Shown piece by piece: positions 1 to 10,200 of a stretch of 64,000 bases of DNA. The translations under genes and the position numbers were made by a program. Below the pieces are notes generated by a model. The model was not told where the DNA came from. It saw nothing but the letters and a program-made list of their open reading frames with translations, and did no database searches. Location of the stretch: positions 16,398,833 to 16,462,832 of the forward strand of contig NC_092189.1 of the NCBI RefSeq assembly GCF_043641665.1, in the 5' to 3' direction. Positions within the stretch are counted from its first letter, which is position 1; each line of letters starts with the position of its first letter. This DNA is from Enoplosus armatus (Eukaryota > Chordata > Actinopteri > Centrarchiformes > Enoplosidae).

Positions 1-1195
1 ATTGACACTGCTATTATTTGGATACTGATGCATGATAGTCATGATTCTACATCACCTATTACAATAATGAAGCCTGAAACAACAGTTGGCTGCTTAACAG
101 CACAATTGTTATTGCAAAGAGCTGTCTATCAAATTTCCCATGATCCTTTTCATGATGTCCATGTCTCGTCTTCTGCGTTGACTTTCTGACAACATAGCTC
201 ATGAATGCAATGCTGGACGGCAGCCAACTTTAACATGAGTCAGAGGTGTTTTGGATTGGTGTGAGGCTGGATCCAAGTGGTGTCTTTGTCTCGGCAGGCT
301 TTTAAAATAAGTCTGCACTTTCAACTAAGGTCATTTTGACAAATGTTAAACAAGACTCTGTATATTGACTCTCATGGATAACTTAACTCAAATGCTTGCC
401 TGGAAGGTAAAATATATATAATATTATAAATATGGACTTTAAGGGTGGACAAAAAAGGCTGGACAAATAAAGTTTAATTGGACTGAAGCTATGTTTTCCT
501 CATAGGCTTCTCAGCAAAATTAATGCTGAACAAAAATTGTATTTGGAAACATCCCTAGTCTCCATAAATCACCACATAATTCCAATAAGTGGGTGTGATT
601 GCCATTCATGGGAACTGGATCAGGATACAAGATTGGCAACTGCAACTGCTATTATGGCTCTGATTTAGTCTAGCTATTTGTACAATACATCTCCAGCCAT
701 TACACATGATGAAATTTAAAATATGATGTCGTAGCTTATTACAGATGCATTTTGGTTATTATTCTCACTCTAGGTTCTAAATGTACAGTGTGTTATATCT
801 GAAATTTTACCAAAGGCCTTCTCTCAATATGGCAGTCACCAATGACCAATCAAGTTGCATATTTGTGAAGTGATAACAATCACCCAGCACCATGCATAAA
901 CATCCATGTCAAAAGAATTTAGATCACTGGCCATCATTGGAGAGAGGTTCCTGTGGTGTGTGTTGCTCATCTGTGTGATTGATGATAGGGCCTTGCTCTC
1001 TGTGGTCTATGACAGGGCCTCAGTGGACTAGTCCCATAGCAACTACTCAAATGTGACAAGCAGACCAAGCTGGCAGACACTGGCCAAGGTGAGAGCAGGA
1101 CAGATGGGAAGCCTCTCTCCAGAGTATCTTCCACAAAGCAGAACCAAACAAACTGCTTAAGGATTCACTTTAGATTCCCCTCCCTTCCCATCTTG
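1..1195. other. Non-coding AT-rich DNA, nothing recognised
   Basis: No ORF of note, no RNA gene and no repeat that I recognise. The only points of interest are at its right edge, where a pyrimidine-rich stretch ending in TTGCAG leads into the candidate exon that starts near 1199. Confidence 0.6.
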
Positions 1196-1198
1196 CAG

Positions 1199-1524
1199 GC
1201 ATGGCCCTCTTCTGGCTCCTCCAACAGGTCTTTTTCATTTACGTTTTGACACTGGTGTTCTTCACGCTCCCTTGCTGCACCGAGCCCCAGGTCTTCAAGG
1301 TTAATCAGTCTGGTTGGTTGTGTATGCCAGGATGCATCTGTAATCTCGTGGAATTGTCCATATATCACACCGAGAATGTTAGGGAAAGCAGGAGCACAGC
1401 CTCTCTCAATAACCCACACAGTGGACTTATAATGCGTTTGGACAGACAATGCTCTCCTGTGATTTGCTGTCAAATTTTACAACAACGGAGAGAGGTGCGG
1501 GTGGAGCGCGTGCGAGTCACCTGA
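1199..1524 (+). other. Candidate exon with a signal-peptide-like start (unproven)
   Basis: An ORF opens with ATG at 1201, two bases after a good 3' splice-site look-alike (pyrimidine tract, then TTGCAG ending at 1198). The first 25 or so codons give a strongly hydrophobic segment (ALFWLLQQVFFIYVLTLVFF) followed by PCC, which would suit a secretory signal peptide. Possible 5' splice sites are CAG|GTCTTC at 1290/1291, AAG|GTTAAT at 1299/1300 and AG|GTGCGG near 1494. Beyond about 1310 the reading frame looks non-coding. I do not recognise the protein, and hydrophobic runs are common by chance in T-rich DNA. An opposite-strand ORF covers the same bases. It could be a first coding exon, a pseudo-exon or coincidence. 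Confidence 0.15.
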
Positions 1525-1956
1525 GGGGAGGGCAATGCTCACACCACCAGTCAACCGGGCCCAGCTCCTCCTCTTCACGCCTGAACGGCATCCTAAACAT
1601 GGCTGTGCTGACCTTGCGAGCAGCCATTAAACACCTGGAGGAATTCTCCCCATCTAATTACATTTGCCACTGCCAGCCCTTGAGTGAAAACAGGGACTGT
1701 TCCCCATAGTGGTGTTTCAGAAAAAGTGAATGGTGTCAAGTTAAGTTCATTTTTAATTATTCTGTCAAAGCATGACTATTTTATTGGAAGTTAACAGACA
1801 CTTAGAATCTTTGGATGTTGAGAGACATGACCTGTACAAAGGAACAATGACATGACAGTCTGTCTGATGTGAATAGCTCCTTTACCAAATCCAATAATGA
1901 ATACATTTTAATTCAGTTTAATCAATATCATAATCAAATTCTAAATACTCTGCATT
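1525..1956. other. Non-coding DNA, nothing recognised
   Basis: No supported gene or repeat. An overlapping ORF running to 1709 has no recognisable domain and is treated as chance. Confidence 0.5.
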
Positions 1957-2160
1957 AGGGCTCAACTAACGATTCTTTTCTCAATTAATCTATAAAATGT
2001 CAGAAAACAGTAAAAGAAAATGGCCACAACAAAGCCATATTCAACTTAATGTCACATAAGACAAAGACAAGCAACAAATCCTCACAATTGAGAAGCTGGA
2101 ACTAAGGATTATGTTTAATTCAAAAATAAATTAAACGATTAATTGATTATCAAAATAGGG
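1957..2160 (+). repeat. MITE relic, copy 1 of 3
   Basis: The segment begins GGGCTCAACTAACGATT and ends in alternating AATTAATCGATT-like sequence followed by TATCAAAATAG. In between are the landmarks ATAAAATGTCAGAAAA and CAAATCCTCACAATTGAGAAGCTGGA. These match, from memory, a common teleost non-autonomous DNA element whose ends are CAACTAACGATT and AATCGTTGCAGCTC. Two more degraded copies lie at 18254-18595 and 34049-34174. The right terminus is missing or replaced by the TTAGGG-like stretch. The superfamily is not certain; hAT-like is my best guess. Confidence 0.65.
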
Positions 2161-2183
2161 TTAGTAAGGGTTAGGGTTAGATA
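2158..2183 (+). repeat. Short TTAGGG-like stretch
   Basis: The sequence reads GGGTTAGTAAGGGTTAGGGTTAG, about three to four degenerate vertebrate telomere-type units directly abutting the MITE relic. It is too short to be a true interstitial telomere array and may be part of the repeat edge. Confidence 0.5.
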
Positions 2184-5010
2184 AGTATTCTATCACTCGA
2201 CTAGTCAAATAATAATATAATACTTGGACTGTATAAATGAATTGCCAGGCCTGTTTTCCCAAATACATACAGTAGGTGAAGAAAAGTAATATATGGGATA
2301 AGGTGTTTACATTTCTTGTTTTTCATTTCCCAGCTATCAATTTTAGATGTGTAAAAGCTGAAATTATCCTAGCTTCTACAGATGGGGCCTGGTATTCATA
2401 TGCACCAAATCAAACATGAAATAATATTATTTGAAAATTGATGTGCTTCTAACCACACTCAATATGTGTCTCTTTGATTACACAAAACAGAAGACCTTGT
2501 TCATCTGGAGCCATGCTGAAAAAACGGCGGTGGGTCTGACAGTGGTGGAGCAATTCCAAATAGGCCTCATGGTTGAGTGAACGAAAGACGTCGGTAATAG
2601 CACTTCATTGTAGACAGACAGGATGCTGAGTAGAGGGAGGTGGGTGGGGAGGGTGGTGGTATTTTGATATCATTCAAAAGCTCAGCCATAACTTCTCAAA
2701 GCAATTACTATACTGTCATTGTTGAAAATGGGGTGTCAAATTCAGATCACTAAAAAGAATGCAATTACACCCAGACCTGACAGGAATGACAATACCTTCT
2801 ATTGTTAACATGTAGTTTGACCGATACCTTATGCATTTCTCAACACAGTCACATACAATTTGTCCAGATGAGCAAAAACTCCACAGAAAGTGAAGGTTAT
2901 GTTCCTCCTCCATAACAGAATTTTGAGAGAATAACACAAACTGGACTATGTGCCTTTCTCAATACAAAGTACGCCATGTTCAGACTTGCATACTTGGTAG
3001 TTCGGACTTGGCAAGTTCGACTCGGGAGCACAAACTCCCGAGATCGAGAGGATGCAGTACGGCCATTCTGCAATTGAAACATTAACATCAGAGCCAGCGG
3101 CAGATTTCTTGGCTGTCCCAAGTCCACACAAGCCACCTAGTTATGGTCTGGGTTAGGTTTAGGCAACTACAAATTTGCTTAAAGAGTAACATAACACGAA
3201 ATCTACCTTTTTAGTTAAGAAATTATGTGTACAGTCACTTTATTACACTATCAACTGATCCTGGCCCCCTTCTATAATGGTCATTACAACAGAAGTTATT
3301 TTCCTGTTTGGGATTGAATGCATTAATTTGTGTTAAAACTATAATGAGGGGTTACGTGGCTCTTTAATTTATTTTAGATTAAAGCAAGATTGTGGCCATG
3401 GTTAAACAAGAAACAATGTAGCTAAAAAGCTAAAAAAGTTAGTTAAAGTGAAATAACTTTTTGCATGAAGTAGGAATGGAACCCCTCTTACGCAAAATAC
3501 TGGGGACGGATGAATAAAAGCACCCTCAGTATATTATAATGTTATCTAGTGCAACAGACCTGACATAAGACCTACTTTTTGCAAAGCTTGCAATGTTCAG
3601 TGTGTGTTGAAACTGAGTCATAGAGGTGTTGATTCAACCCAGGATTTTTTGAAGCTACAGTATAGTTTGTGTTGGTATTGTATTAGATTGCAGTACATTG
3701 TAATATGTCATCCCTCGCCTACATTCACCACCCATCCACTGCTCTTATCACCTTTACTTTTTGCTGCGCTATGTCAAACTGCTAACTGTTTGTAGTTGTC
3801 TGCTCATTTTTCATGCATATATTTGCATTCAAGATGGCATGCTGATCTTATATAATTTTGGAAGACCAGCCTAACATCACTCAGGGAGGTACTGGCAGGC
3901 TAGGTATACTAGGTATAGTATACAACTGCAACATGATCACTCAATATATAACTTATATACCACCCAATGTTCTCCTAGACCTTTTAATATAGGTTCCTTT
4001 GATACAATTGGCCACATAATTACTTACTTATCACATTGTACACTATGTCCAGTATGCCCTGTGCTACTGTATGTATTTTTTTTGTCTTGCAGTTTACCAG
4101 TGATCACCCCTAATTCAGGGTGTGTAGGTCGAGAGCCTGCCCCAAATTCTGTCCAGCTGCTGCATCAACCCAATCGGGAGCCCTTAAACAAGTGTGCCCT
4201 ATTTTTCAGTACTTTCTGGCAGGGGAGCCTGACAGCCTGATAATGCTATGTATGTTAAAAATCAGAGGGCCTGAGACAGCCTGTTGTGATGAAGGAGAGT
4301 TAGAATCACTCATTTCACACTTGGCAAAACTGACTAAGAGTGTTAGTGATTAGTGTCAGAATTACGTTAAACTTTCCCCAATTTGTGTTGTATTGTATGA
4401 AGGCTGAACTTGAGTATTAAGCTTAAGACCTAGGGGAGTATGAGAAGTGAGCACATGAAAGAGACTGACCTCATGAGGAATAGAGTTTCAGTTTAGTTGA
4501 GTATGTTAGTCCAGTCTGCCTGACTCATTGATCCTTTATCTGACTGAGGTTTGTGCTAGTGAGAATCTATGGCCCCGACCATGACTCTGTCTTTTTCTCT
4601 CAGTCCTGCCCTTCTGTCAGTTTCGCCTTGGATCTATAATATTCTGTAAACTATATATTGTAAATACTCAATTCTATACCATATTGCAGCCTATATAGGA
4701 TCATAGAGACATGCTGCTGCCTGTAGTATTCCAATAATATTTTTATGATCATTCAGTAGCATCTGTGGTGCTGAAAATACACCTCAGACCAAGCCACCTC
4801 TGTAACAAAATATGTTAAGGGAGACATGACTAAAGATATAGTTTTTACTATAGATGGATGGTATAGATGTTTGGTGTAACCTGGGACTGGAGCAGGTAAT
4901 GTGACTCAGGTAATTAACCTGCACTGACCGCACCGCGCTCAGCTGCTACAGTTACATAATTCAAGGTAAAGTTTAACGTCAAAACTACGGTGTGTTTTAA
5001 AAAGTAAGCA
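2184..5010. other. Non-coding DNA with one strong hairpin
   Basis: Apart from the inverted repeat at 3021-3042, I see no gene, RNA gene or repeat family here. The short ORFs on both strands lack domains, codon bias or splice context. Confidence 0.5.
3021..3042. repeat. Perfect 8-bp inverted repeat (hairpin)
   Basis: CTCGGGAG at 3021-3028 pairs perfectly with CTCCCGAG at 3035-3042 across a CACAAA loop. Flanking TCGA blocks extend the stem to about 12 bp with one bulge. It is GC-rich within AT-rich surroundings. The adjoining text (CTTGGTAGTTCGGACTTGG) suggests it could be the core of an old foldback or MITE element, but no matching outer termini were identified. Confidence 0.6.
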
Positions 5011-5013
5011 TTA

Positions 5014-5095
5014 GTGGGGACGTGGGGAAGTGCTCCCATTGGGCCATCTCCCCTGTTAAAAATTGAAAAATCTGGTAGAGGGCTTCGCCCTGATA
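5014..5095. other. GC-rich structured patch, identity unknown
   Basis: Within AT-rich DNA, GGGGA near 5025 can pair with TCTCCCC near 5047-5053. Inside that, CCC-ATT-GGG forms a small stem around 5036-5044. A second compact stem, AGGGC-TTC-GCCCT, occupies 5079-5091. The two elements sit just before a LINE relic and may be part of an older repeat or a decayed small-RNA-like sequence. It does not match U1, U2, U4 or U5 as I know them. Confidence 0.35.
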
Positions 5096-5114
5096 TTTTG
5101 ATTCAGTCAATATA

Positions 5115-5776
5115 ATTTTTCTGTGGAACATTTCCAAAATTAGACTTGAAATGAAATGATGATACATGCTTTTATTACAAGCCGCCTAGATTATTGCAGC
5201 TCTCTTTTTACTGGTCTCCCTAAAAAAGTCTTTAAGAAAATTACAGTTAATTCAGAACTGGATTTTGACCAATACAAAAAAGAGAGATCACATTACCCCA
5301 TCACTGCACTGGCTACCTGTATCTTTTGTATTCATTCATTCATTTTAAAGTCCTTTTCCTTTTCTACAAAGCCTTACATAATCAAACAAATTCAATTATC
5401 AGTGACTGCCTTTCATTTTATGTCCCAACAAGAACTCTCAGTCCCACAAGAAATCTGGTGAGACTGCTTTCTGTTTTCATGACCCTAAACTGTGGAGCAA
5501 AATCCCCTTGGATCTCAGAACAGCAAACTCCATTGGAATTTTCTGTCTTTTTAATTTGGCTTTTATTTGGGTTAAATTTGATGGTATAATTGCAAATTTT
5601 TTATTGAATTGTGATCAAATTCTTTTTTGGTTGGTTTTGTTTGTTTTTTCTCTCACTTATTGCTATCGCTATTATTGCTCTTTTTACTAATTGTTTATTT
5701 TCATCTGATCTTCTTTTGTTAAGCACTTTGGCTTACATCTTTGCATGAAAAGTGCTGTACAACTAAAGTTATTATT
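5115..5776 (+). mobile_element. L2-like LINE, 5'-truncated and decayed 3' end
   Basis: The translation near 5155-5235 contains HAFITSRLDYCSSLFTGLPKK, a hallmark of the end of fish L2/CR1-group reverse transcriptase ORFs. Further fragments in shifted frames match the usual order: a HYPITALATC region corresponding to the HWLPV segment, then FKVLFLFYKALHN near 5345-5385, PTRTLSPTRN near 5425-5455, and KLWSKIP-like coding at about 5485-5505. The 3' UTR ends in AAGCACTTTGG, AAAAGTGCTGTACAACTAAAG and a (TTA)n tail at about 5765-5779, typical of L2-type elements. Several frameshifts show it is dead. It is a different family from the intact element at 36599. Confidence 0.75.
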
Positions 5777-6044
5777 ATTAAAGTGTACAAGTAAGTAAAT
5801 ATATATATTATATACTGATAACATTCAATAGACAAAAATCCCCAGCAAGAAATACTAATATCCATATGGTGAAAGAAGTGTACATACCACAATGGAAAAT
5901 GAAAAACATTGCATACCAATAGAGAGTAAACAAACCTAATCAGTAACAGCAGCAATATCTAGCTACAATTAACTGACATTTGTTATGATTAGCTACTGTT
6001 TGCACCCAATTAGGTAAGTGTATACTGTCCAAATGTTTGGACAA
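5777..6044. other. Non-coding AT-rich DNA
   Basis: Nothing recognised between the two LINE tails except a short TA-rich run near 5800. Confidence 0.5.
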
Positions 6045-6126
6045 ATTGTATTTTGATGCTTTGGCAACATTGTTTTTGAAACTTTCATGCCAATAAAGCC
6101 ATTTGAATTTAATTGAATTGAACTGA
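6045..6126 (+). mobile_element. 3' tail of another non-LTR retrotransposon
   Basis: The stretch TGATGCTTTGGCAACATTG, then TTCATGCCAATAAAGCCATTTGAATTT and AATTGAATTGAACTGAA, has a polyadenylation signal (AATAAA near 6092) followed by a short GAATT-type repeat tail. I recall this arrangement at the 3' ends of many fish LINEs. Only the last 80 or so bases are recognisable, so the copy is strongly 5'-truncated. The clade is not assigned. Confidence 0.55.
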
Positions 6127-9100
6127 ACATTCAGTGCTGAATATTTTATTACAAATGTCTTCCAAAGGTCAAAAATGAACCTCCATGCTCAAATTTAAAA
6201 CTATTAAGCTTTTCTCCATTCAAAATGTACATATATAGGCGCATTCTCAGTATCAATATCAATAGTGCTGTCAAAAATGAATTCCCTTTATTGAGTTATT
6301 TTTGCATTGTGCACAAACAGTGTCTCCCATCAGCTATGCTAACGCTTGGCCCTTTTGAATTTGACAAATTCAGGGAAATCAAGGATAGAATTATTTCATT
6401 TGTCATCATAGTTTCAACCTATAAGCGGTATTTTAATGTTGTAGGTAGTTCCCGCTAAATTAAAATGGATAAACTGTCTGTCTCACAAACTCACCAAATA
6501 AACATGATTAGGCTATAGTGCAAATCTTAATACCATACGCCACATAATCGTGAGGCTCAATGACATTATACTGTAAATACTTTTCCAACACCAACAGACC
6601 CACTCCAGTTCAGGGATCATAGAACTATAAACCCAGCGAGCATTGGTTCTGCCAAATGTTTGATAGTGTCATGGCTGCACACTGACTAATTTAAGGACTT
6701 GGACATTCTGCAAGCTGCTCAAGCAACCTAATGCCTCGAGCAAGCTGCTCGTCAAGCAATCTACTATAAACCGGGAACATAAAGCAATGGTCACAAACAC
6801 GATCATATATCAAGGAGTGGGGGATACATTTTACCTGTAAGATACAACTGTAGACACAGTGAAAAGGAGAGAAACCACAGCAGTACAACCACAACAAAAA
6901 AAAATATATATAATATTTAGTAAAATAATATGGTCAACAAAATATGACAATGTTAAAAGCACAAAGGGCAAAATTGGAGAAAAATGTGATATGTGGCTTA
7001 TGACAGTGAATTTGTCCTACAGTCAGTATGACTCATGTGATTTGGAGTTATTCACCCTCTAAGGAGACTACCAAAGGGGATATGACCAATTCACTTGCAA
7101 TTTGGAGTTACTGATGCATTGATGTAAAACAGCATTTTCCCTAAAGATAGGCCTTCATCATACCTCAGCCTCTACAAAAAAAGAGTATGAGTAATGAGGA
7201 TGGATGAGGAGCTGTGCCCTTACTTGGTCTTTTCTTGTGACTATTGCTTCTATTAGTGCATGTATGATAACTTATCACTGAATAAATATCACGTTTTGTT
7301 ATACATTACTTGATTTGAATATAATTATTTAAAAAGCAGAGCACATCCCTTTACTTTGAGTTGACTCGATGCTGGTGTACATTTCTTCCATTGGTTGCTC
7401 AGACTGGTCATGCTTCTGTCAAATTGTGGTTTGTTGTTCTTTGTGCTTGATAGGGTTAGGAAGACGATACAAGCTTCTCGAGTTTTAAGGATGTAAACAG
7501 TTCACTGGTTGATATGAGCCAAGCCCTGTGGGATGTAAGTTCAGCTGTGTTTTCTGCCAGTTTCACCACTTTAGCATTTCAGTTGGACAAGCAGTCAGAT
7601 CCTTGAGTTAGTCCTACAGTCATGTAACTTCTACTGTGTTTTCAAGAAAACAGGATTGTTCTGTAATTGTTGTCTTGATCTTAATCAGTGTACAGACATT
7701 GACAGCTTGTTGCTGCAAACAAAATGTGCTTGGAATTAATTACTTGTACAATGAAGGTTAATCCACCTGAATGAAGGCCAATCCATAAGGAATAAATGCT
7801 GCACATGTATTCCAAACTCTAATATCGGCATCTTGCAAAATGTGTTCAGATTGAAAAATAAAAACCTTTAGCATGCAGAGTTAACTTCCACACAGCTTGC
7901 AGGAGGGAGATAATGGAGGCGCTAATTCATTCATTCATTCAAAATCTTGACCTTTATTTGAATTGGCACATTACCATGTGCTGATAGCAACCATCCCAAA
8001 CATGACCTTATGTTGATAAATATTTGCCATGAAAGCTGAAATTGTTTTGAAAGTCGCTGGTTTCAGATATGAGACTATTGCAGTGATTATTAAAAAAAAA
8101 TCACACAGTTGCTTGAATCTCTTGCAGAATGTCCAAAGAAGTGATCAGCCCTTTCACGATGGCTTGTTTCTTGAGTCCAGCTTGTGTTTGTGAGTGAAGG
8201 CTGATTGCCCTTCCAGGTGTCATAAAGGCTGAATGGACCAGTGGCTTTGTGCAATGACATGGTAGCCATTTCATGGCTCTCCCCAATGGTCAATGACTCT
8301 GCTTCATCATTGTTCCATGCCATTGTGCAGCTTTTAATGGGCCCAGCTGCCACCTGTCCTCCATACAGTGTTATCCAGCAGGGGAATGACATTTTTACAC
8401 TGTTAAAACTACAAATGACAAGCGTTTGACAAGCTATTTGAAACAAAACACTCACAACAACTTCTATAAAAGACTTGTGTGTGACATTAGTAGTAGGCAA
8501 GTGCTGTTATATTTGGCATATCTGATGCATTGAAACATTTACATTTTCTGAAATTGCAGCAGATTGATTCAGAAAATAGGCAGTTTCATACTTCTTGAGT
8601 GGTATCCCTCCAGCTCAGCCATTAACTTGCTGTTAATTTCATGCAGAACGAGACACGGTCCTTAACACCCTCCCTGTGTGCAAGCACATAGTGCCTGCAT
8701 ATTAACTGCTGAGTCAAATCAGACATTTACAGAAAAGGGCAAGACATTTGTATTAATGGCTAATTGACATCACATTAGTTTTATGCAGAATATCACACCC
8801 ACCCAGTCAATAATCACTTATCTGTGCTGAAACTCAGCACTGAAATATGAAGGGCTTGAATTTTTGTTCTCCTCTGAAAGATGGTATCAGTAATGTGGTT
8901 ACTGGAATACTGTTGTACTGTCAGGAATGGATATTGTCTTTGTGAATATGTGTTACTGAATAATGATTGGATAAATACAGAAACTGTTGTGCTCAAAGCA
9001 AAGCAGAGGCATATCAATTCGTCAAAGTAGTCGTCCAAGTTCCTCAAACTAATTTAGTGTGAGACTTTTGAATGCATCTGTACTTTTTCTACAATTAGAA

Positions 9101-9539
9101 ACACTGTTGAGTGGTTTTATCATTTGAGAGTCATGGTGAGATTCCACAGTGTTGAGAAATTGCTTATTATGTAAGCATATAGCAAGGTAAAACTCATCTG
9201 GCACTGGAAACCATGCTGCTTCAGTAGTCCTCCAGCAGTGCAAAATGCCTACCTCTTCATATGCTTCGTATCCTGTGAGATTGGAGTTCTTAATACAACC
9301 CAACTGCATTTGCACCCTCTCACTCTTTGCTTATGTCAGCAGGTGATTATATTGCACTCATTACAGCGTTTTTTCAATTCAGCAGTCAATTAGAACAGCC
9401 TCACCTGCTGCCTTGATTCTCTAAAGTGGAAGCTTCACACCAGCCTTTACCCTCCCTCATCATGCCTTTTGCATCGTTAGCATGTCTTCTTACATGCACA
9501 TTTGAAATTTCCCTGCCTTTGTCAGGGGTTTTGCAAGTT
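6127..9539. other. Non-coding DNA, nothing firm
   Basis: Nothing identifiable as a gene. There is an imperfect direct repeat of CAAGCTGCTC at about 6710-6760 and an (ATTC)4 run at 7925-7940. Overlapping opposite-strand ORFs at 8090-8500 have no recognisable domain. Confidence 0.5.
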
Positions 9540-9691
9540 TTGATCAATGCCAGTCACTCATCTGTTATTGTCTATCTATTGTTATTGTATATCTGTTGTT
9601 AATAGTTAGTAATAATGCTAGTATAGCAAGGTAAAACCAACTGCTGTGTGTAAACCAAATTACCCCTCTGGGACAATAAAGATTTACTTGA
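9540..9691 (+). mobile_element. Possible LINE 3' end relic
   Basis: AAATTACCCCTCTGGGACAATAAAG at about 9657-9682 has the same layout as the 3' terminus of the Rex1-type copies in this window: a TTNCCCC block, then GGGATCAATAAAG. It is diverged and lacks a clear tandem tail. It may be a different CR1/L2-group family or chance. Confidence 0.3.
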
Positions 9692-10141
9692 CAGAAAGTT
9701 CTAGGCTCATTTATCTACCAACTGCTTTGTTTTGCTTCTCAATAACCTGAATGAGCATTCTGTATGTGCAGCATTTGAAAGGTGGAGGGAGATTTACACT
9801 GCGCAAAACTGATGCTGTAGTTGCAGTTGTAGGCTTTATATTTGTTGGACAGGTTATCAGCTTGTGAAGGAGTTTAGATTAGCCACATAATCTAGCTTGC
9901 AAATGTTTGCTGTTGATTGGCCTTGCCGCAGTAGTCAGTATTACCGGTGTTACATGGTGTTCGGGCATACACCAATTTCATTACTTGCCTACCGTCCTCA
10001 GTGTGGTAAAAAGAAATAAAACCCCTTTAGGTCATTTCCACGTTCATCAAATTCAAAAACTTTGATTTATACAATAATAAGCATGTTATCAATAATACGC
10101 TACAGTTATAACGTGCAGGAGTCAGATTTCACATATCACGC
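9692..10141. other. Non-coding DNA
   Basis: No gene or clear repeat seen. The motif ATTACCGGTGTTAC near 9940 weakly resembles, in inverted form, GTAATCAGTAACACTGGTG near 10240, so an old inverted-repeat element could span 9930-10260. Confidence 0.3.
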
Positions 10142-10200
10142 GATGACAGTTGACTGACAAGATGATGGCGGAGGAATTAACTTTAAAGATCAAAGTAAGC
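10142..10200 (+). other. Candidate short first exon (MMAEELTLKIK, then GTAAGC)
   Basis: Two tandem ATGs at 10162 and 10165, in the context AAGATGATGGCGGAG, open a frame reading MMAEELTLKIK. It is followed at 10195 by GTAAGC, a near-ideal 5' splice site. AAGATGGCGG-like sequence is typical of YY1-bound core promoters and first exons of vertebrate genes, though here an extra ATG interrupts the motif. No downstream exon was identified and I do not recognise the protein. It could be a real alternative first exon, the start of a decayed transposase gene, or coincidence. Confidence 0.2.
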
